A DNA stretch of 64,000 nt. Origin: JAWKWH01 sp965204295. GTDB taxonomy: Bacteria; Pseudomonadota; Alphaproteobacteria; Rhizobiales; Rhizobiaceae. The stretch is from contig OZ241973.1 in NCBI GenBank assembly GCA_965204295.1, positions 1,116,001-1,180,000 of the forward strand. The letters run 5' to 3'. This document shows positions 51,750 to 60,742 of this stretch, one piece after another (the first letter of the stretch is position 1; every line of letters starts with the position of its first letter). Made by a program: the position numbers and the translations under genes. The notes under the pieces were generated by a model that worked only from the letters and a program-made list of their open reading frames with translations, was not told where the DNA came from and made no database searches.

Positions 51750-52513
51750 CACCGGAAGCCAAAAACAGCAGCCTTGTGCAGCCGGCCGGCGATTCCGCGA
51801 TTGCACTCGCCCGATCGTTGTTGCGCACGGCGCGATATGCGGCGCTGGCGACATTGGATCCGGCTACCGGAGCGCCTGTCGCCAGCCGCGTCGCCACCGC
51901 GACCGATACCGACGGCACGCCGATCATCCTGATTTCCACCCTTGCACCCCACACCGGAGCGCTGAAGGCGAATTCCTCCTGTTCCCTGCTAGTCGGTGAA
52001 CCCGGCAAGGGCGATCCGTTGGCCCATCCGCGCATGACGCTGAAGTGCCGGGCGGATTTCGTGACGCGGGAAAGCGACGCCGGGCGCCGCGCGCGCCGGC
52101 GTTATCTCAACCGGCATCCCAAAGCAGCGCTATACGCCGATTTTGCCGATTTCTCGTTCGTTTTTCTGAACGTCCAGTCCGCCGGCCTGAACGGCGGATT
52201 TGCAAAGGCTTATGCGCTGAGCACCGATCACCTTCTGCTCGATGAAGAATCATGCACGGCTGTCGCGGAAGGCGAAAGGTCGGCCATCGAGTACATGAAC
52301 GGCGATCATCGCGATGCGATCGGAAAACTGGCGGACGCGGCGGCGGGGAAGAATGAGTTCTGGTCATTGACCGGCCTAGATCCGGAGGGTTTCGATCTCG
52401 CCAGGGGGGACACAGTGCGCCGTATGCTGTTTCCCGATCCCGTGCGCACGCCGGAGGATGTCCGCGATGCTTTTATCGGAATGTTGAAATCAACCGGAAA
52501 TACCGGGCCGTAG
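51746..52513 (+). CDS. HugZ-like split-barrel protein (PNPOx + DUF2470)
   Basis: This 255-residue protein has an N-terminal FMN-binding-type split barrel (RYAALATLDPATGAPVASRV, LISTLAPHTGALKAN) and a C-terminal DUF2470 domain (YMNGDHRDAI). Such proteins degrade or bind haem (HugZ/HutZ) in bacteria. No haem transport gene lies nearby, so a role in haem use is inferred from family only. It is coupled by ATGA to the racemase gene. Confidence 0.83.
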   Translation: MTPEAKNSSLVQPAGDSAIALARSLLRTARYAALATLDPATGAPVASRVATATDTDGTPIILISTLAPHTGALKANSSCSLLVGEPGKGDPLAHPRMTLKCRADFVTRESDAGRRARRRYLNRHPKAALYADFADFSFVFLNVQSAGLNGGFAKAYALSTDHLLLDEESCTAVAEGERSAIEYMNGDHRDAIGKLADAAAGKNEFWSLTGLDPEGFDLARGDTVRRMLFPDPVRTPEDVRDAFIGMLKSTGNTGP

Positions 52514-52713
52514 TTCGCATATTCACATTCGGGGGCCATGAGGCCGATTGCTCCGTTGCATTAATTGAAGGCCGGACCCGGCCAAAAGAAGCGCGCCGGT
52601 TTTCGGCGACGACGGGCCGGCGTTGTGGCCGCCGCATCTTTCCGCGGCGGACTCGCACGGACGGATTCCGCTCCCAAAGAACCCGGTCGATCGCCCAAGG
52701 AACGAACGAGCAG

Positions 52714-53088
52714 CTATTCAATCCTGGCGCGATGCGCTGAAAGGGCGGATTCACGCAGGGCCCGCATACGATCCGCGATGCCGGATGAGCGGTCGATGCG
52801 CCCCTCACCGCCGCGAACGATCCCGGTGATTTCGGAGTCCGGCCCGGCGAGCATCGCGGTCAGGTTGACGATTCCGGTGGCCAATTGATTGATCTGCATT
52901 CGCAATTCGGCATTCTCGCGTTTTTCACTTCCCGATTCATCATTACCCGAAGCCACATGCGCGTCGTTTGCCGATTTCAATCTCCCGTTTTCGGCGACGA
53001 CTTTCTTCAACCGGACCTCAAGGCGCGAACGGTCTTCCTCCAACCGACGGACCTTGCGTTCCAGTTCGCTATTGTCTTCCCGCGTCAC
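52714..53088 (-). CDS. Small coiled-coil protein of unknown function
   Basis: This 124-residue protein starts at a GTG with GGAGGAAG just upstream. A heptad-rich coiled coil (LERKVRRLEEDRSRLEVRLK, then ENGRL) is followed by a conserved-looking helical part (ENAELRMQINQLATGIVNLT) and IADRMRALRESAL near the end. It resembles hypothetical proteins common in Rhizobiales. It overlaps an opposite-strand ORF at 52565-52888 that looks non-coding. Confidence 0.6.
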   Translation of the reverse strand: MTREDNSELERKVRRLEEDRSRLEVRLKKVVAENGRLKSANDAHVASGNDESGSEKRENAELRMQINQLATGIVNLTAMLAGPDSEITGIVRGGEGRIDRSSGIADRMRALRESALSAHRARIE

Positions 53089-53343
53089 CTTCTTCCTCCA
53101 TCATCCCGTGAGCCGACCGCGTTTCCGGCTTGACGCGCCGCCGCCCGGATTCCTCCAACCGGAGGTGAATTTCCGTATCTGTCCCGATGCGTCGCCTTTG
53201 TCGCACACAAGCGGGCATCCATCCAGTGCTCTTCGTCACATGCCTGTCGACATGTCAAGAAACGCCCGGCGGAGGAGTTGCCTGGCGTTTGCCTTGATCG
53301 GGTTTTTTGGAGCCGTATCCGGTCCGTGACATTCACAAAGGCG

Positions 53344-53928
53344 TCAGAACGGATTCCAAGTGGGCTGCGATGTCACTTTCAGATATCCGATATTCACGCC
53401 TAGGCGGGCGCCGATGCCGGTTCTGACCGGTACAAGAAAAACATTTTCATTCCTGAGCACGTTGAAGCCCAAGCCTGCGATTACATAGGCAGACCCGGCG
53501 ACGCCACCGTAACGGCGGTAAAGCGAGTTCACTTCATCCAGATTGTAAACCAGGATCATCAGCCGCGAGCCATTGGCGCCAAAATCCCAGCCGAGCGACG
53601 GGCCTTGCCAGAACACATCATGATCGCCGGCGTTCTTTGTGTAGAGGGTTCCCTCACCGTAGGTCAGGCCGCCAACAATGGCGCCCGCCCCCTCTTCACC
53701 GAGCACATATCCGTTCGGAAGCCCGTATCGGGAGAATATTTTCTCGACAATGGTCGCCAGACTGCCGGACGTGGCGCCAAAGAACTGATGCCCGGAATCG
53801 ACTATTTCCTGCGCCGTGTAAGCCTGCGCGGCGTGACCGTCGGATGAATGGGACACGGCGAGAGCGGCCGAGAGGACCAGGGCGGCGGTGAATGTGACCA
53901 TGCGTCTGCGAATCGATTTCAACATCAT
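53344..53928 (-). CDS. eipA: Envelope integrity protein EipA (DUF1134)
   Basis: This 194-residue periplasmic protein has a signal peptide (TFTAALVLSAALAVSH, cleavage near GHA) and the DUF1134 core with SLGWDFGANGSRLMILVYNL and GVNIGYLKVT. In Brucella the DUF1134 protein EipA is needed for envelope integrity. The position upstream of chpT and ctrA resembles other rhizobial genomes. Confidence 0.87.
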   Translation of the reverse strand: MMLKSIRRRMVTFTAALVLSAALAVSHSSDGHAAQAYTAQEIVDSGHQFFGATSGSLATIVEKIFSRYGLPNGYVLGEEGAGAIVGGLTYGEGTLYTKNAGDHDVFWQGPSLGWDFGANGSRLMILVYNLDEVNSLYRRYGGVAGSAYVIAGLGFNVLRNENVFLVPVRTGIGARLGVNIGYLKVTSQPTWNPF

Positions 53929-54249
53929 GACGAGTTACTCCGTGCTCATAACGAGGTGTAAATCCGGATTTTCGCGCCAACCCGCGCCAACCGGACCTGT
54001 CAACGGTGCGGTAACGCTACCGCGTAATCCTTTTTCAACCATTAATGTTCGTGTTCAGGCTGGCCGAAAAAGAGGCGGTTTGTGGGCAATTTGGTGACAA
54101 AAACCCGATTCCTGCTTTGTAGAACGCGGTTTCTTGCCGTCGTCCGAGCGCGCATATATCGCTCTTTCACGGATGGGGATGCGATTCGGCGCGCTCGTTT
54201 CATACTCCCTTCGCCCGTATCGGACGGGAACATCAGGAACGTTGGCTTC
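53929..54249. other. Divergent control region between eipA and chpT
   Basis: About 320 bases carry the promoters of eipA and chpT. A short stem GCGGTA-ACGC-TACCGC lies near 54008-54023. The frame open from 54082 into chpT has no family similarity before the ATG at 54250. Confidence 0.5.
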
Positions 54250-54897
54250 ATGAGCGACAATCTTTCACTCGACGCAACGGAACTGGCAGCACTGCTGTGC
54301 AGCCGCGTCTGCCACGACATCATCTCACCCGTCGGCGCCATCAACAATGGACTGGAACTGCTTGACGAAGGCGGTGTGGATGAAGATGCGATGTCGCTCA
54401 TCCGCGCGAGCGCACGCAACGCCTCTGCCCGCCTTCAATATGCAAGGATCGCATTCGGGGCTACCGGTTCCGCCGGGATGCAGATCGACACCGGCGATGC
54501 CGAAGCCGTCGCGAGTGCTTTTATGGCCAATGAAAAACCGGAATTCACCTGGTCGGGAACACGTGCGCTGCTTCCCAAGAACCAGGTCAAGTTGCTGCTC
54601 AATCTGCTTCTGATAGCCAATGCGGCCATTCCGCGCGGCGGAGAGATTGGCGTAAGATTGGATACCGGTTCAGATAGACCGGCATTCACGCTCACGGCGA
54701 CGGGTCCGATGATGCGGTTGCCGCCAAAATTCCTGGAACTGCATTCCGGACAACGGCCCGACGAGCCGGTCGACGCCCATGCGGTTCAACCCTATTTCAC
54801 GCTGCTCCTGGCGCGGGAAACCGGCATGTCCATCGACATCCGCATCAATTCAGATGACATTGTGCTGTCGGCGCGTCCTGAAATCCGGCCGGACTGA
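54250..54897 (+). CDS. chpT: Histidine phosphotransferase ChpT
   Basis: ChpT relays phosphate from the hybrid kinase CckA to CtrA and CpdR in alphaproteobacteria. The 215-residue protein has the DHp-like start with the phospho-accepting H22 in SRVCHDIISPVGAINNG and a degenerate ATPase-like domain (PKNQVKLLLNLLLIANAAIP). The frame is open to 54082, but the ATG at 54250 (MSDNLSLDATELAALLC) matches the family. Its partner ctrA is the next gene, convergent. Confidence 0.93.
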   Translation: MSDNLSLDATELAALLCSRVCHDIISPVGAINNGLELLDEGGVDEDAMSLIRASARNASARLQYARIAFGATGSAGMQIDTGDAEAVASAFMANEKPEFTWSGTRALLPKNQVKLLLNLLLIANAAIPRGGEIGVRLDTGSDRPAFTLTATGPMMRLPPKFLELHSGQRPDEPVDAHAVQPYFTLLLARETGMSIDIRINSDDIVLSARPEIRPD

Positions 54898-54923
54898 CGT
54901 ATCAAGCAATCGAAATTAAACAG

Positions 54924-54947
54924 AAACCCGGCATTGCGGCCGGGTTT
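54924..54947. terminator. Bidirectional terminator between chpT and ctrA
   Basis: A nine-base stem AAACCCGGC / GCCGGGTTT with a six-base loop (54933-54938) ends in TTTTGT on the plus strand and is preceded by an A-rich run that becomes T-rich on the minus strand. It lies 25 bases after chpT and 30 bases beyond the ctrA stop, so it can serve both convergent genes. Confidence 0.8.
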
Positions 54948-54976
54948 TGTCTATCTTCCGATCCAACCGGCGGCAA

Positions 54977-55672
54977 TTACGCGCTTTCGCGAATATCCTC
55001 CGGCTCACGCAGCACATAACCGCGGCCCCAAACGGTTTCGATGTAGCTTTGACCGCCCGATGCAAGATCCAGTTTCTTGCGCAGTTTGCAGATGAATACG
55101 TCAATGATCTTGAGTTCCGGCTCATCCATGCCGCCATAAAGATGATTGAGGAACATTTCCTTGGTGAGCGTCGTCCCCTTGCGCATGGATAAAAGCTCGA
55201 GCATCTGGTATTCCTTGCCGGTAAGATGGACGCGTTGCCCGCCCACTTCCACCGTTTTGGCATCGATATTGACCACCAGGTCGCCAATCTGAATGACCGA
55301 CTGTGCGTGACCCTTCGAACGGCGGACGATGGCGTGAATCCGTGCGACCAGTTCATCCTTGTGGAAGGGCTTGGTCATATAGTCATCGGCGCCGCAGCCA
55401 AGCCCCCGCACCTTGTCTTCGATGCCCGCCGTGCCGGATAGAATGAGAACCGGCGTCTTGACCTTGGACAACCGCAACGTCTTGAGAACTTCATAGCCGG
55501 ATATATCGGGAAGATTCAGATCAAGCAGTATGATGTCGTAGTCATACAGCTTGCCGAGATCGACGCCTTCTTCGCCCACATCGGCCGTATCCACGATGAA
55601 ACTCTCGGATTTCAGCATCAACACGATGCTTTGTGCTGTTGCACTGTCATCTTCGATCAGCAGAACGCGCAT
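54977..55672 (-). CDS. ctrA: Cell cycle response regulator CtrA
   Basis: CtrA is the master cell-cycle and motility regulator of alphaproteobacteria. The 231-residue OmpR-type regulator has the receiver start MRVLLIEDDSATAQSI with phospho-acceptor D51, KPFHKDELVARIHAI, and a winged-helix domain (LTGKEYQMLELLSMRKGTTL, YIETVWGRGYVLREP). Length is identical to the Caulobacter protein. The ATG at 55672 has AAGGGGA seven bases upstream; the frame is open to 55813. The C-terminus ends in small residues (ESA), as in ClpXP-degraded CtrA. Confidence 0.97.
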   Translation of the reverse strand: MRVLLIEDDSATAQSIVLMLKSESFIVDTADVGEEGVDLGKLYDYDIILLDLNLPDISGYEVLKTLRLSKVKTPVLILSGTAGIEDKVRGLGCGADDYMTKPFHKDELVARIHAIVRRSKGHAQSVIQIGDLVVNIDAKTVEVGGQRVHLTGKEYQMLELLSMRKGTTLTKEMFLNHLYGGMDEPELKIIDVFICKLRKKLDLASGGQSYIETVWGRGYVLREPEDIRESA

Positions 55673-55755
55673 TTCATTCCCCTTGCTCCACCGCACCCCC
55701 TCTGCAAACCAGCCGGACGCGGTAGTCATTGCCTTAGTCAGAGTTTGCAGCCAAA

Positions 55756-55763
55756 TGGTTAAC
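55756..55763 (-). promoter_or_regulatory. CtrA half-site upstream of ctrA
   Basis: ATGGTTAA on the plus strand reads TTAACCAT on the minus strand, a known CtrA half-site, 84 bases upstream of the ctrA ATG. This fits autoregulation of ctrA. Confidence 0.5.
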
Positions 55764-55771
55764 AAATTCTG

Positions 55772-55923
55772 ATTCGCCTTGGCAAGTGGTTGCACAAAAA
55801 TTAACAATTCCAACTATCACACTGAATCCATTGGAATATCAGATTATCAAATTTTTAATATATTACCTTAACAAATCGTTACAAACGATTCATCGGACTC
55901 GACTTGTTCGAACCGGAGAATCC
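55772..55923. promoter_or_regulatory. Cluster of five GANTC sites (CcrM methylation) upstream of ctrA
   Basis: GANTC occurs at 55772, 55825, 55888, 55897 and 55919, five times in about 150 bases. CcrM methylates GANTC in alphaproteobacteria, and methylation of a promoter GANTC delays ctrA transcription in Caulobacter. Such density suggests methylation-sensitive control here. Confidence 0.6.
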
Positions 55924-56108
55924 GCCGGAATTTTTACCGGGCCTTAAGTCCTTGACCGTTATGATTAATGATGTCCGTAAACGAAAGGTTACCGGACGCT
56001 GGCGAATGCAGATGTTTCTTGACGTCAGGCGTTGGTGATCGTGTGGGTGTTTGGGTATCGCGGTTCCACTGATTCGGCGCCGGTTGTCCGATTTTGGAGT
56101 ATTACGTC

Positions 56109-56471
56109 ATGAAATCACGGGAAAATCTCGTCCGTCTGAATCGATTTCAGGTAAACGAGAAGAGCAGACAACTGACTCAACTCGACATGATGATAGCGGA
56201 GTTCGAACGCAGGGCCGGCGAACTCGACCTCCAGATCGCCGATGAAGAGAAAAAGTCGGGAATTGCCGACGTAAATCACTTCGCCTATCCGACATTCGCC
56301 AAAGCCGCGCGCCAGCGGCGCGACAATCTGATGGAATCCCGCGGCGATCTTGATGAACAGCGCGCCGCGGCCGAAATCGCTTTGGCCGAAGCAGAGGCCG
56401 AACTGGCCAGGGTGGAGGCCCTAGAGACACCCCAGCCTGAACCGGAAGACCGGCGTGCAATGATCGGATAG
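56109..56471 (+). CDS. FliJ-like coiled-coil protein beside ctrA
   Basis: This 120-residue protein begins MKSRENLVRLNRFQVNEKSR and is almost entirely helical (QLDMMIAEFERRAGELDLQI, AEIALAEAEAELARVEA). It resembles the FliJ-type flagellar export chaperone annotated next to ctrA in rhizobia. The ATG at 56109 has GGAG 11 bases upstream. Flagellar function is inferred, since no other flagellar gene lies in the window. Confidence 0.75.
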   Translation: MKSRENLVRLNRFQVNEKSRQLTQLDMMIAEFERRAGELDLQIADEEKKSGIADVNHFAYPTFAKAARQRRDNLMESRGDLDEQRAAAEIALAEAEAELARVEALETPQPEPEDRRAMIG

Positions 56472-56756
56472 CCGGTTCAGGCGTCCCTTTGCCCCGACCC
56501 GGACAATATGGCGCCCCTCGTTTCACTTTCCCGGCAATGACGCCCTTGGCTACAGCCGCGTTGTGAAAATGGCTGTCGCGCTGTTTCCGCGGGCCGCGAC
56601 ATTTTGTTTCGCGCTTACGCCGATGGAAGCCCCCTCCGGTTTTTCGCCGTTTCGGTCGTTCCGGCGGCACTCGCTCCCTCACTCGCGAGGCAGCATGAAA
56701 ATACCGGCCAGCCGCGGGACGAGCCGGTTTGAAACCGTCGACAAACGCTTGCCGAT
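56472..56756. other. Convergent intergenic region between the FliJ-like gene and sciP
   Basis: About 285 bases without a credible ORF or strong hairpin. Both neighbours end here. Confidence 0.5.
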
Positions 56757-57032
56757 CTAGTGCCGGTATTGCTGGATACGCGTCGTTCGCAGACCGGCGA
56801 GGCCATATTCGTCAATCGACGCCTGCCACGACAAGAACTCTTCGATCGTCAGTTTGTAGCGATTGCACGCTTCTTCCAGACTCAGCAATCCGCCGCGCAC
56901 CGCCGCGACAACCTCCGCCTTGCGGCGAATAACCCAGCGGCGGGTATTTGTGGGAGGCAGATCGGCAATGGTGAGCGGACTGCCATCCGGGCCGATAACA
57001 TATTTCACACGCGGTCTAACCAGGTCGGACAT
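56757..57032 (-). CDS. sciP: CtrA inhibitor SciP (DUF1153)
   Basis: SciP binds CtrA at promoters and represses CtrA-activated genes in G1. The 91-residue product (MSDLVRPRVKYVIGPDGSPL, then RRWVIRRKAEVVAAVRGGLL and FLSWQASIDEYG) is a near-canonical DUF1153 protein. The ATG at 57032 gives the usual length; the frame is open to 57065. It lies downstream of ctrA and the FliJ-like gene, a common rhizobial arrangement. Confidence 0.92.
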   Translation of the reverse strand: MSDLVRPRVKYVIGPDGSPLTIADLPPTNTRRWVIRRKAEVVAAVRGGLLSLEEACNRYKLTIEEFLSWQASIDEYGLAGLRTTRIQQYRH

Positions 57033-57255
57033 GATACTCTCTGCGAACTCATCAATCCCACACACTCAGGACCTCGACAACGCGACCCTACGCAAACGGC
57101 TTTAAAAAAAAACTAAGCCGCCGATAACGGGACGGTAATGAAGCTGAATCGACTGTTAGCGGCTTCGTCAAGGCGGCCGACAATGGTGAACGCGGACCTC
57201 TTGACCTATATAGGGCAAGTTGGCATGGGAGCCCGCCAAGCCTGTGGTCGGTCGA

Positions 57256-58443
57256 ATGAACAGTCCTGATCCCGATACCGCGCCGGAAAACACCCGCGTC
57301 GTCGTGGCGATGTCGGGCGGCGTCGATTCATCCGTTGTCGCCGGACTGATGAAGCGTCGGGGCCATGATGTCGTCGGCGTGACGCTCCAGCTTTACGACC
57401 ATGGCGCCGCCATCCATCGCGCGGGGGCATGTTGCGCCGGCCAGGATATCGACGATGCAAGACGGGTGGCCGAAACGCTTGGCATCCCGCATTATGTGTT
57501 GAATTATGAAAGCCGGTTCCGCGAAGCCGTCATCAATCCGTTCGCTGAAAGCTATGTCGCCGGCGAAACGCCAATCCCCTGCGTTGCATGCAATCAGACG
57601 GTAAAGTTCGCCGATCTGTTGGCGACGGCAAAGGAATTGGGCGCCGATGCGCTCGCGACCGGCCACTACATCCGCAGCCGACAAGACGGCGACCGCCGGA
57701 CGCTCCACCGTCCCGTGGACGCCGAACGCGACCAGAGCTACTTTCTTTTTGCGACCACACAGGAGCAAATCGATTTCCTGCGCTTTCCGCTCGGCGATAT
57801 GTCGAAGCCGGAAGTCAGGTCGATCGCCGCGGAAATGGGGCTGGCGATCGCAAACAAGCGGGACAGCCAGGACATCTGCTTCGTACCGCAAGGGCGCTAT
57901 TCCGACATCATTGCAAAATTGAAGCCGCAAGCGGCGTCTCCGGGAGACATCGTCCACATCGATGGACGGTTGCTCGGCCGGCATGAAGGAATTATGCGCT
58001 ATACGATCGGTCAGCGCCGCGGCATAGGCGTCGCCACGGGCGATCCGCTTTACGTCGTGCATCTGGACGCGGAACGCTCACGCGTCATTGTCGGTCCGCG
58101 CGAGGCCCTCGACACGGTGAAGGTCTTTCTGCGGGACGTGAACTGGCTTGGCTGCGAACCGCTGGGAAACCTGCCGGACAACGGCATGGAGTTGTTCGCC
58201 CGCGTGCGCTCGACACAGCCGCCCCGCGCGGCAATCCTGCGCCATGCGGGCGGTTTGACTTCGGTGGAACTGATTGGCGGCGAAACCGGCGTCGCGCCGG
58301 GGCAGGCCTGCGTACTCTATTCGGATGACAATTCCGAAGCCCGTATCCTTGGCGGCGGTTTTATCGACCGCGCCGAACATGCGGCGGAAACCGAGGCGAT
58401 GCTGCGCGAACTGGAAGCCGAACCTAATTCGGCGCGGCTATGA
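57256..58443 (+). CDS. mnmA: tRNA-specific 2-thiouridylase MnmA
   Basis: MnmA thiolates U34 of tRNA-Lys/Glu/Gln. The 395-residue protein has the PP-loop VVVAMSGGVDSSVVAGL, the first catalytic cysteine in PIPCVACNQTVKF and the second in SQDICFVPQG. The ATG at 57256 (MNSPDPDTAPENTR) is chosen because the extension from the TTG at 57220 has no similarity. Confidence 0.94.
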   Translation: MNSPDPDTAPENTRVVVAMSGGVDSSVVAGLMKRRGHDVVGVTLQLYDHGAAIHRAGACCAGQDIDDARRVAETLGIPHYVLNYESRFREAVINPFAESYVAGETPIPCVACNQTVKFADLLATAKELGADALATGHYIRSRQDGDRRTLHRPVDAERDQSYFLFATTQEQIDFLRFPLGDMSKPEVRSIAAEMGLAIANKRDSQDICFVPQGRYSDIIAKLKPQAASPGDIVHIDGRLLGRHEGIMRYTIGQRRGIGVATGDPLYVVHLDAERSRVIVGPREALDTVKVFLRDVNWLGCEPLGNLPDNGMELFARVRSTQPPRAAILRHAGGLTSVELIGGETGVAPGQACVLYSDDNSEARILGGGFIDRAEHAAETEAMLRELEAEPNSARL

Positions 58444-58483
58444 AAACGGCGCCTCAAAGCCATATCGGACCGGTCCGAACGCC

Positions 58484-59623
58484 CTACTCCCCCGCCTCGG
58501 GTCCATTGCTCAGCACAAACTGCCGGATACAGTCGATCACCATGTCCTGATCGGCCTCCGACAGATAGGGATGCATCGGCAGGCATAAAACATCGTTCGC
58601 AATCGCATCGGCAACCGGCAAACCATCGGGCGCAACCGGATACATACTGTAAGCGGTCTGTCGATGCAGCGGTTTGATGTAGTAGATCGCGGAGGGTATG
58701 CCATTGTCGCCAAGATGCGCCTTCAGCCCGTCGCGATTGCCGGTTTCAATAGCGTACTGCGCCCAGGCCGGGCGGCTGCCCGTTGTGGTCGCCGGCACTT
58801 TGACGACATCGCGAAGTCCGTCCGCGTAGCGTGTCGCCACGCGCTGCCGCGCCTCCATCTCGTCTTCCAGGATCGCCAGTTTCTCGATCAGGACCGCCGC
58901 CTGGATCGTATCGAGCCTCGAATTGACGCCGACGCGGACGTTGTCGTACTGTCCGTCACCCTTGCCGTGAAAACCGAGCGAGCCCAGAACCTCGGCCAGA
59001 TCGTCGTCATCGGTGAACATCGCACCGCCATCACCATAGCAGCCAAGCGGTTTCGCGGGATAAAAACTGGTGGAGGCAACCTTCCCGAAACTGCCGCACA
59101 TCTTCCCGCCAAGCCTGCCGCCGATCGCCTGAGCGGCATCCTCGATAATGATGAGACCTTCTCGCTCGGCGATTGCCTCAATCGCTTCGTGGTCGGCCGC
59201 ATGACCGAAAAGATCGACGGGGATGATGGCCTTGGGGTGCAAACGGCCCTCGGCCCTGATCATCGCAACGGCCGCTTCGAGACTGGAAACATCCATGTTG
59301 TAGGCGTTCGCCCCGACATCCACGAATACCGGCTCGGCCCGGCGCAAGGCAACCGCTTCGGCTGTCGCCGCAAAGGTGAAACCGGGAACGAACACCGCAT
59401 CACCCGGACCGGCATCATGAGCCATGAGCGGCAACAGCAATGCGTCGGTTCCGTTGGCGCAGCCTATTGCATGTTTGACGCCGACATAGCCGGCGATCCT
59501 GTTTTCGAATTCGGCGACTTCCGGACCGAGGATGTAGCGGCCCGAGTCGACGACCTTGGCGACCGCGCTGTTGAGCCGGTCTCCGATACGGGCCCGTTGA
59601 GATCCCAGATCAATGAATTGCAT
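58484..59623 (-). CDS. DegT/DnrJ/EryC1-family sugar aminotransferase
   Basis: This 379-residue PLP aminotransferase of the DegT/WecE/WlbC type forms amino sugars from keto sugars. It has GCANGTDALLLPLMAHDAG, EDAAQAIGG and the PLP-lysine in SFYPAKPLGCYGDGG. The neighbouring Gfo/Idh/MocA oxidoreductase (59768) is the usual partner in UDP-GlcNAc(3NAc)A-type pathways (WbpB/WbpE). The exact sugar is not readable. Confidence 0.88.
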   Translation of the reverse strand: MQFIDLGSQRARIGDRLNSAVAKVVDSGRYILGPEVAEFENRIAGYVGVKHAIGCANGTDALLLPLMAHDAGPGDAVFVPGFTFAATAEAVALRRAEPVFVDVGANAYNMDVSSLEAAVAMIRAEGRLHPKAIIPVDLFGHAADHEAIEAIAEREGLIIIEDAAQAIGGRLGGKMCGSFGKVASTSFYPAKPLGCYGDGGAMFTDDDDLAEVLGSLGFHGKGDGQYDNVRVGVNSRLDTIQAAVLIEKLAILEDEMEARQRVATRYADGLRDVVKVPATTTGSRPAWAQYAIETGNRDGLKAHLGDNGIPSAIYYIKPLHRQTAYSMYPVAPDGLPVADAIANDVLCLPMHPYLSEADQDMVIDCIRQFVLSNGPEAGE

Positions 59624-59767
59624 GGCCGAATTCGCCCCCGAAGCAAACGCCGGTCAAGCCGGCAAGCCGTCTCGGCTCGCCCAATTAGTCCGAACCGCGG
59701 CGAAGCGCCAGCGGCCGGCTATCAAAGGATGAGGCATCGTGTAATCTCGGGTGAACGCACATGAGAC

Positions 59768-60733
59768 TCAGGACGGCTTTCCGTCGTGCTTCACCGTGCC
59801 GGCCGTCACGATGCGCAGTACGCTGATCGCCTCGTCGCCGCCGGTTCGCGGCTCATCGCGTGTCTCGATGCAGTGGATGAAGTGTTCCAGTTCGCGCGTC
59901 AGGGGCATTCCCTGCCGAATCGCCACATAGGACGGTTCGTTGGCGGTGAACGCCCACCGGCCGCTGTCCTGCCACACGGCATGGCGATAGACGGCAAGTT
60001 TCTTCTCCCAGGTCTCCACATCATCGAAGACCGCCATCGCCTTGGCGCCGACGACGGTCAGTCGCCGCTCCCGATACGGATTGAGCCGCGACGTGAACAA
60101 ATGGCTGCGTACGCCATTTTCAAACAGCATGTGCAGATGGGCAAAATCGCTCAGATTGTCGAGCAGCGCCGCGCCCTCGCCGCGCACCTCCATAGGCGCC
60201 GCGCCGGTGATCGCCAGGATCATCGACAAATCATGCGGGGCCAAGTCCCACAGAGCATCGTTCTCGGTATGGAATTTGCCAAGACCCAGCCGATGCGAAT
60301 GGATGTATTTGATCTCGCCCAGTTCACCATCGGCGATCAGCCGCTCAAGCATCTCGAAGGCGGGATGAAAACGCAGGACGTGGCCAACCATGAATATGCG
60401 ATTGTTGTCGCTCGCGGCGTCAACCGCCGCTCTGGCGTCCTCGACCGTGAGCGCGATCGGTTTTTCAACCAGAAGATCCTTGCCGGCCCTGGCGGCGCGA
60501 ATGGCGTATTCGGCGTGAAACTGCGGCGGCAACGCCATGATTATGGCATCGACGTCATCGCGGTCAAACAACTCGTCCGGCGTTATCGCAAGGCACTCCT
60601 GCTCGGAGGCGAAACCTTCCGCGCGCGCTGCATTGGCGTCGGCGACCGCCCGCAAAGCGCCGAGTGCCTTTAATGTACGGATATGGTTGCTGCCCCAATA
60701 GCCACATCCGAGAACTGCGATACGCGGCGCCAT
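59768..60733 (-). CDS. Gfo/Idh/MocA-family sugar oxidoreductase
   Basis: This 321-residue NAD-dependent oxidoreductase has the Rossmann start RIAVLGCGYWGSNHIRTL, the EKP motif (LLVEKPIAL) and LAPHDLSMILAI. It likely oxidises a sugar or nucleotide sugar that the adjacent DegT enzyme aminates. The ATG at 60733 (MAPRIAVLG) is preferred over the one at 60742. A 144-base spacer separates it from the aminotransferase. Confidence 0.87.
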   Translation of the reverse strand: MAPRIAVLGCGYWGSNHIRTLKALGALRAVADANAARAEGFASEQECLAITPDELFDRDDVDAIIMALPPQFHAEYAIRAARAGKDLLVEKPIALTVEDARAAVDAASDNNRIFMVGHVLRFHPAFEMLERLIADGELGEIKYIHSHRLGLGKFHTENDALWDLAPHDLSMILAITGAAPMEVRGEGAALLDNLSDFAHLHMLFENGVRSHLFTSRLNPYRERRLTVVGAKAMAVFDDVETWEKKLAVYRHAVWQDSGRWAFTANEPSYVAIRQGMPLTRELEHFIHCIETRDEPRTGGDEAISVLRIVTAGTVKHDGKPS

Positions 60734-60742
60734 CAAATCCAA

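Larger units (their letters stand above)
55673..56108. other. ctrA upstream control region
   Basis: About 435 AT-rich bases separate ctrA from the divergent FliJ-like gene. No gene is present. The region carries five GANTC sites and a CtrA half-site, listed separately. Confidence 0.65.

Noticed and set aside
52565..52888. 107-residue plus-strand frame
   Set aside because: It overlaps the more convincing minus-strand coiled-coil gene, which has a strong ribosome site.
54008..54023. Hairpin GCGGTA-ACGC-TACCGC as a terminator
   Set aside because: The T-run does not follow directly and no plus-strand gene ends just upstream.
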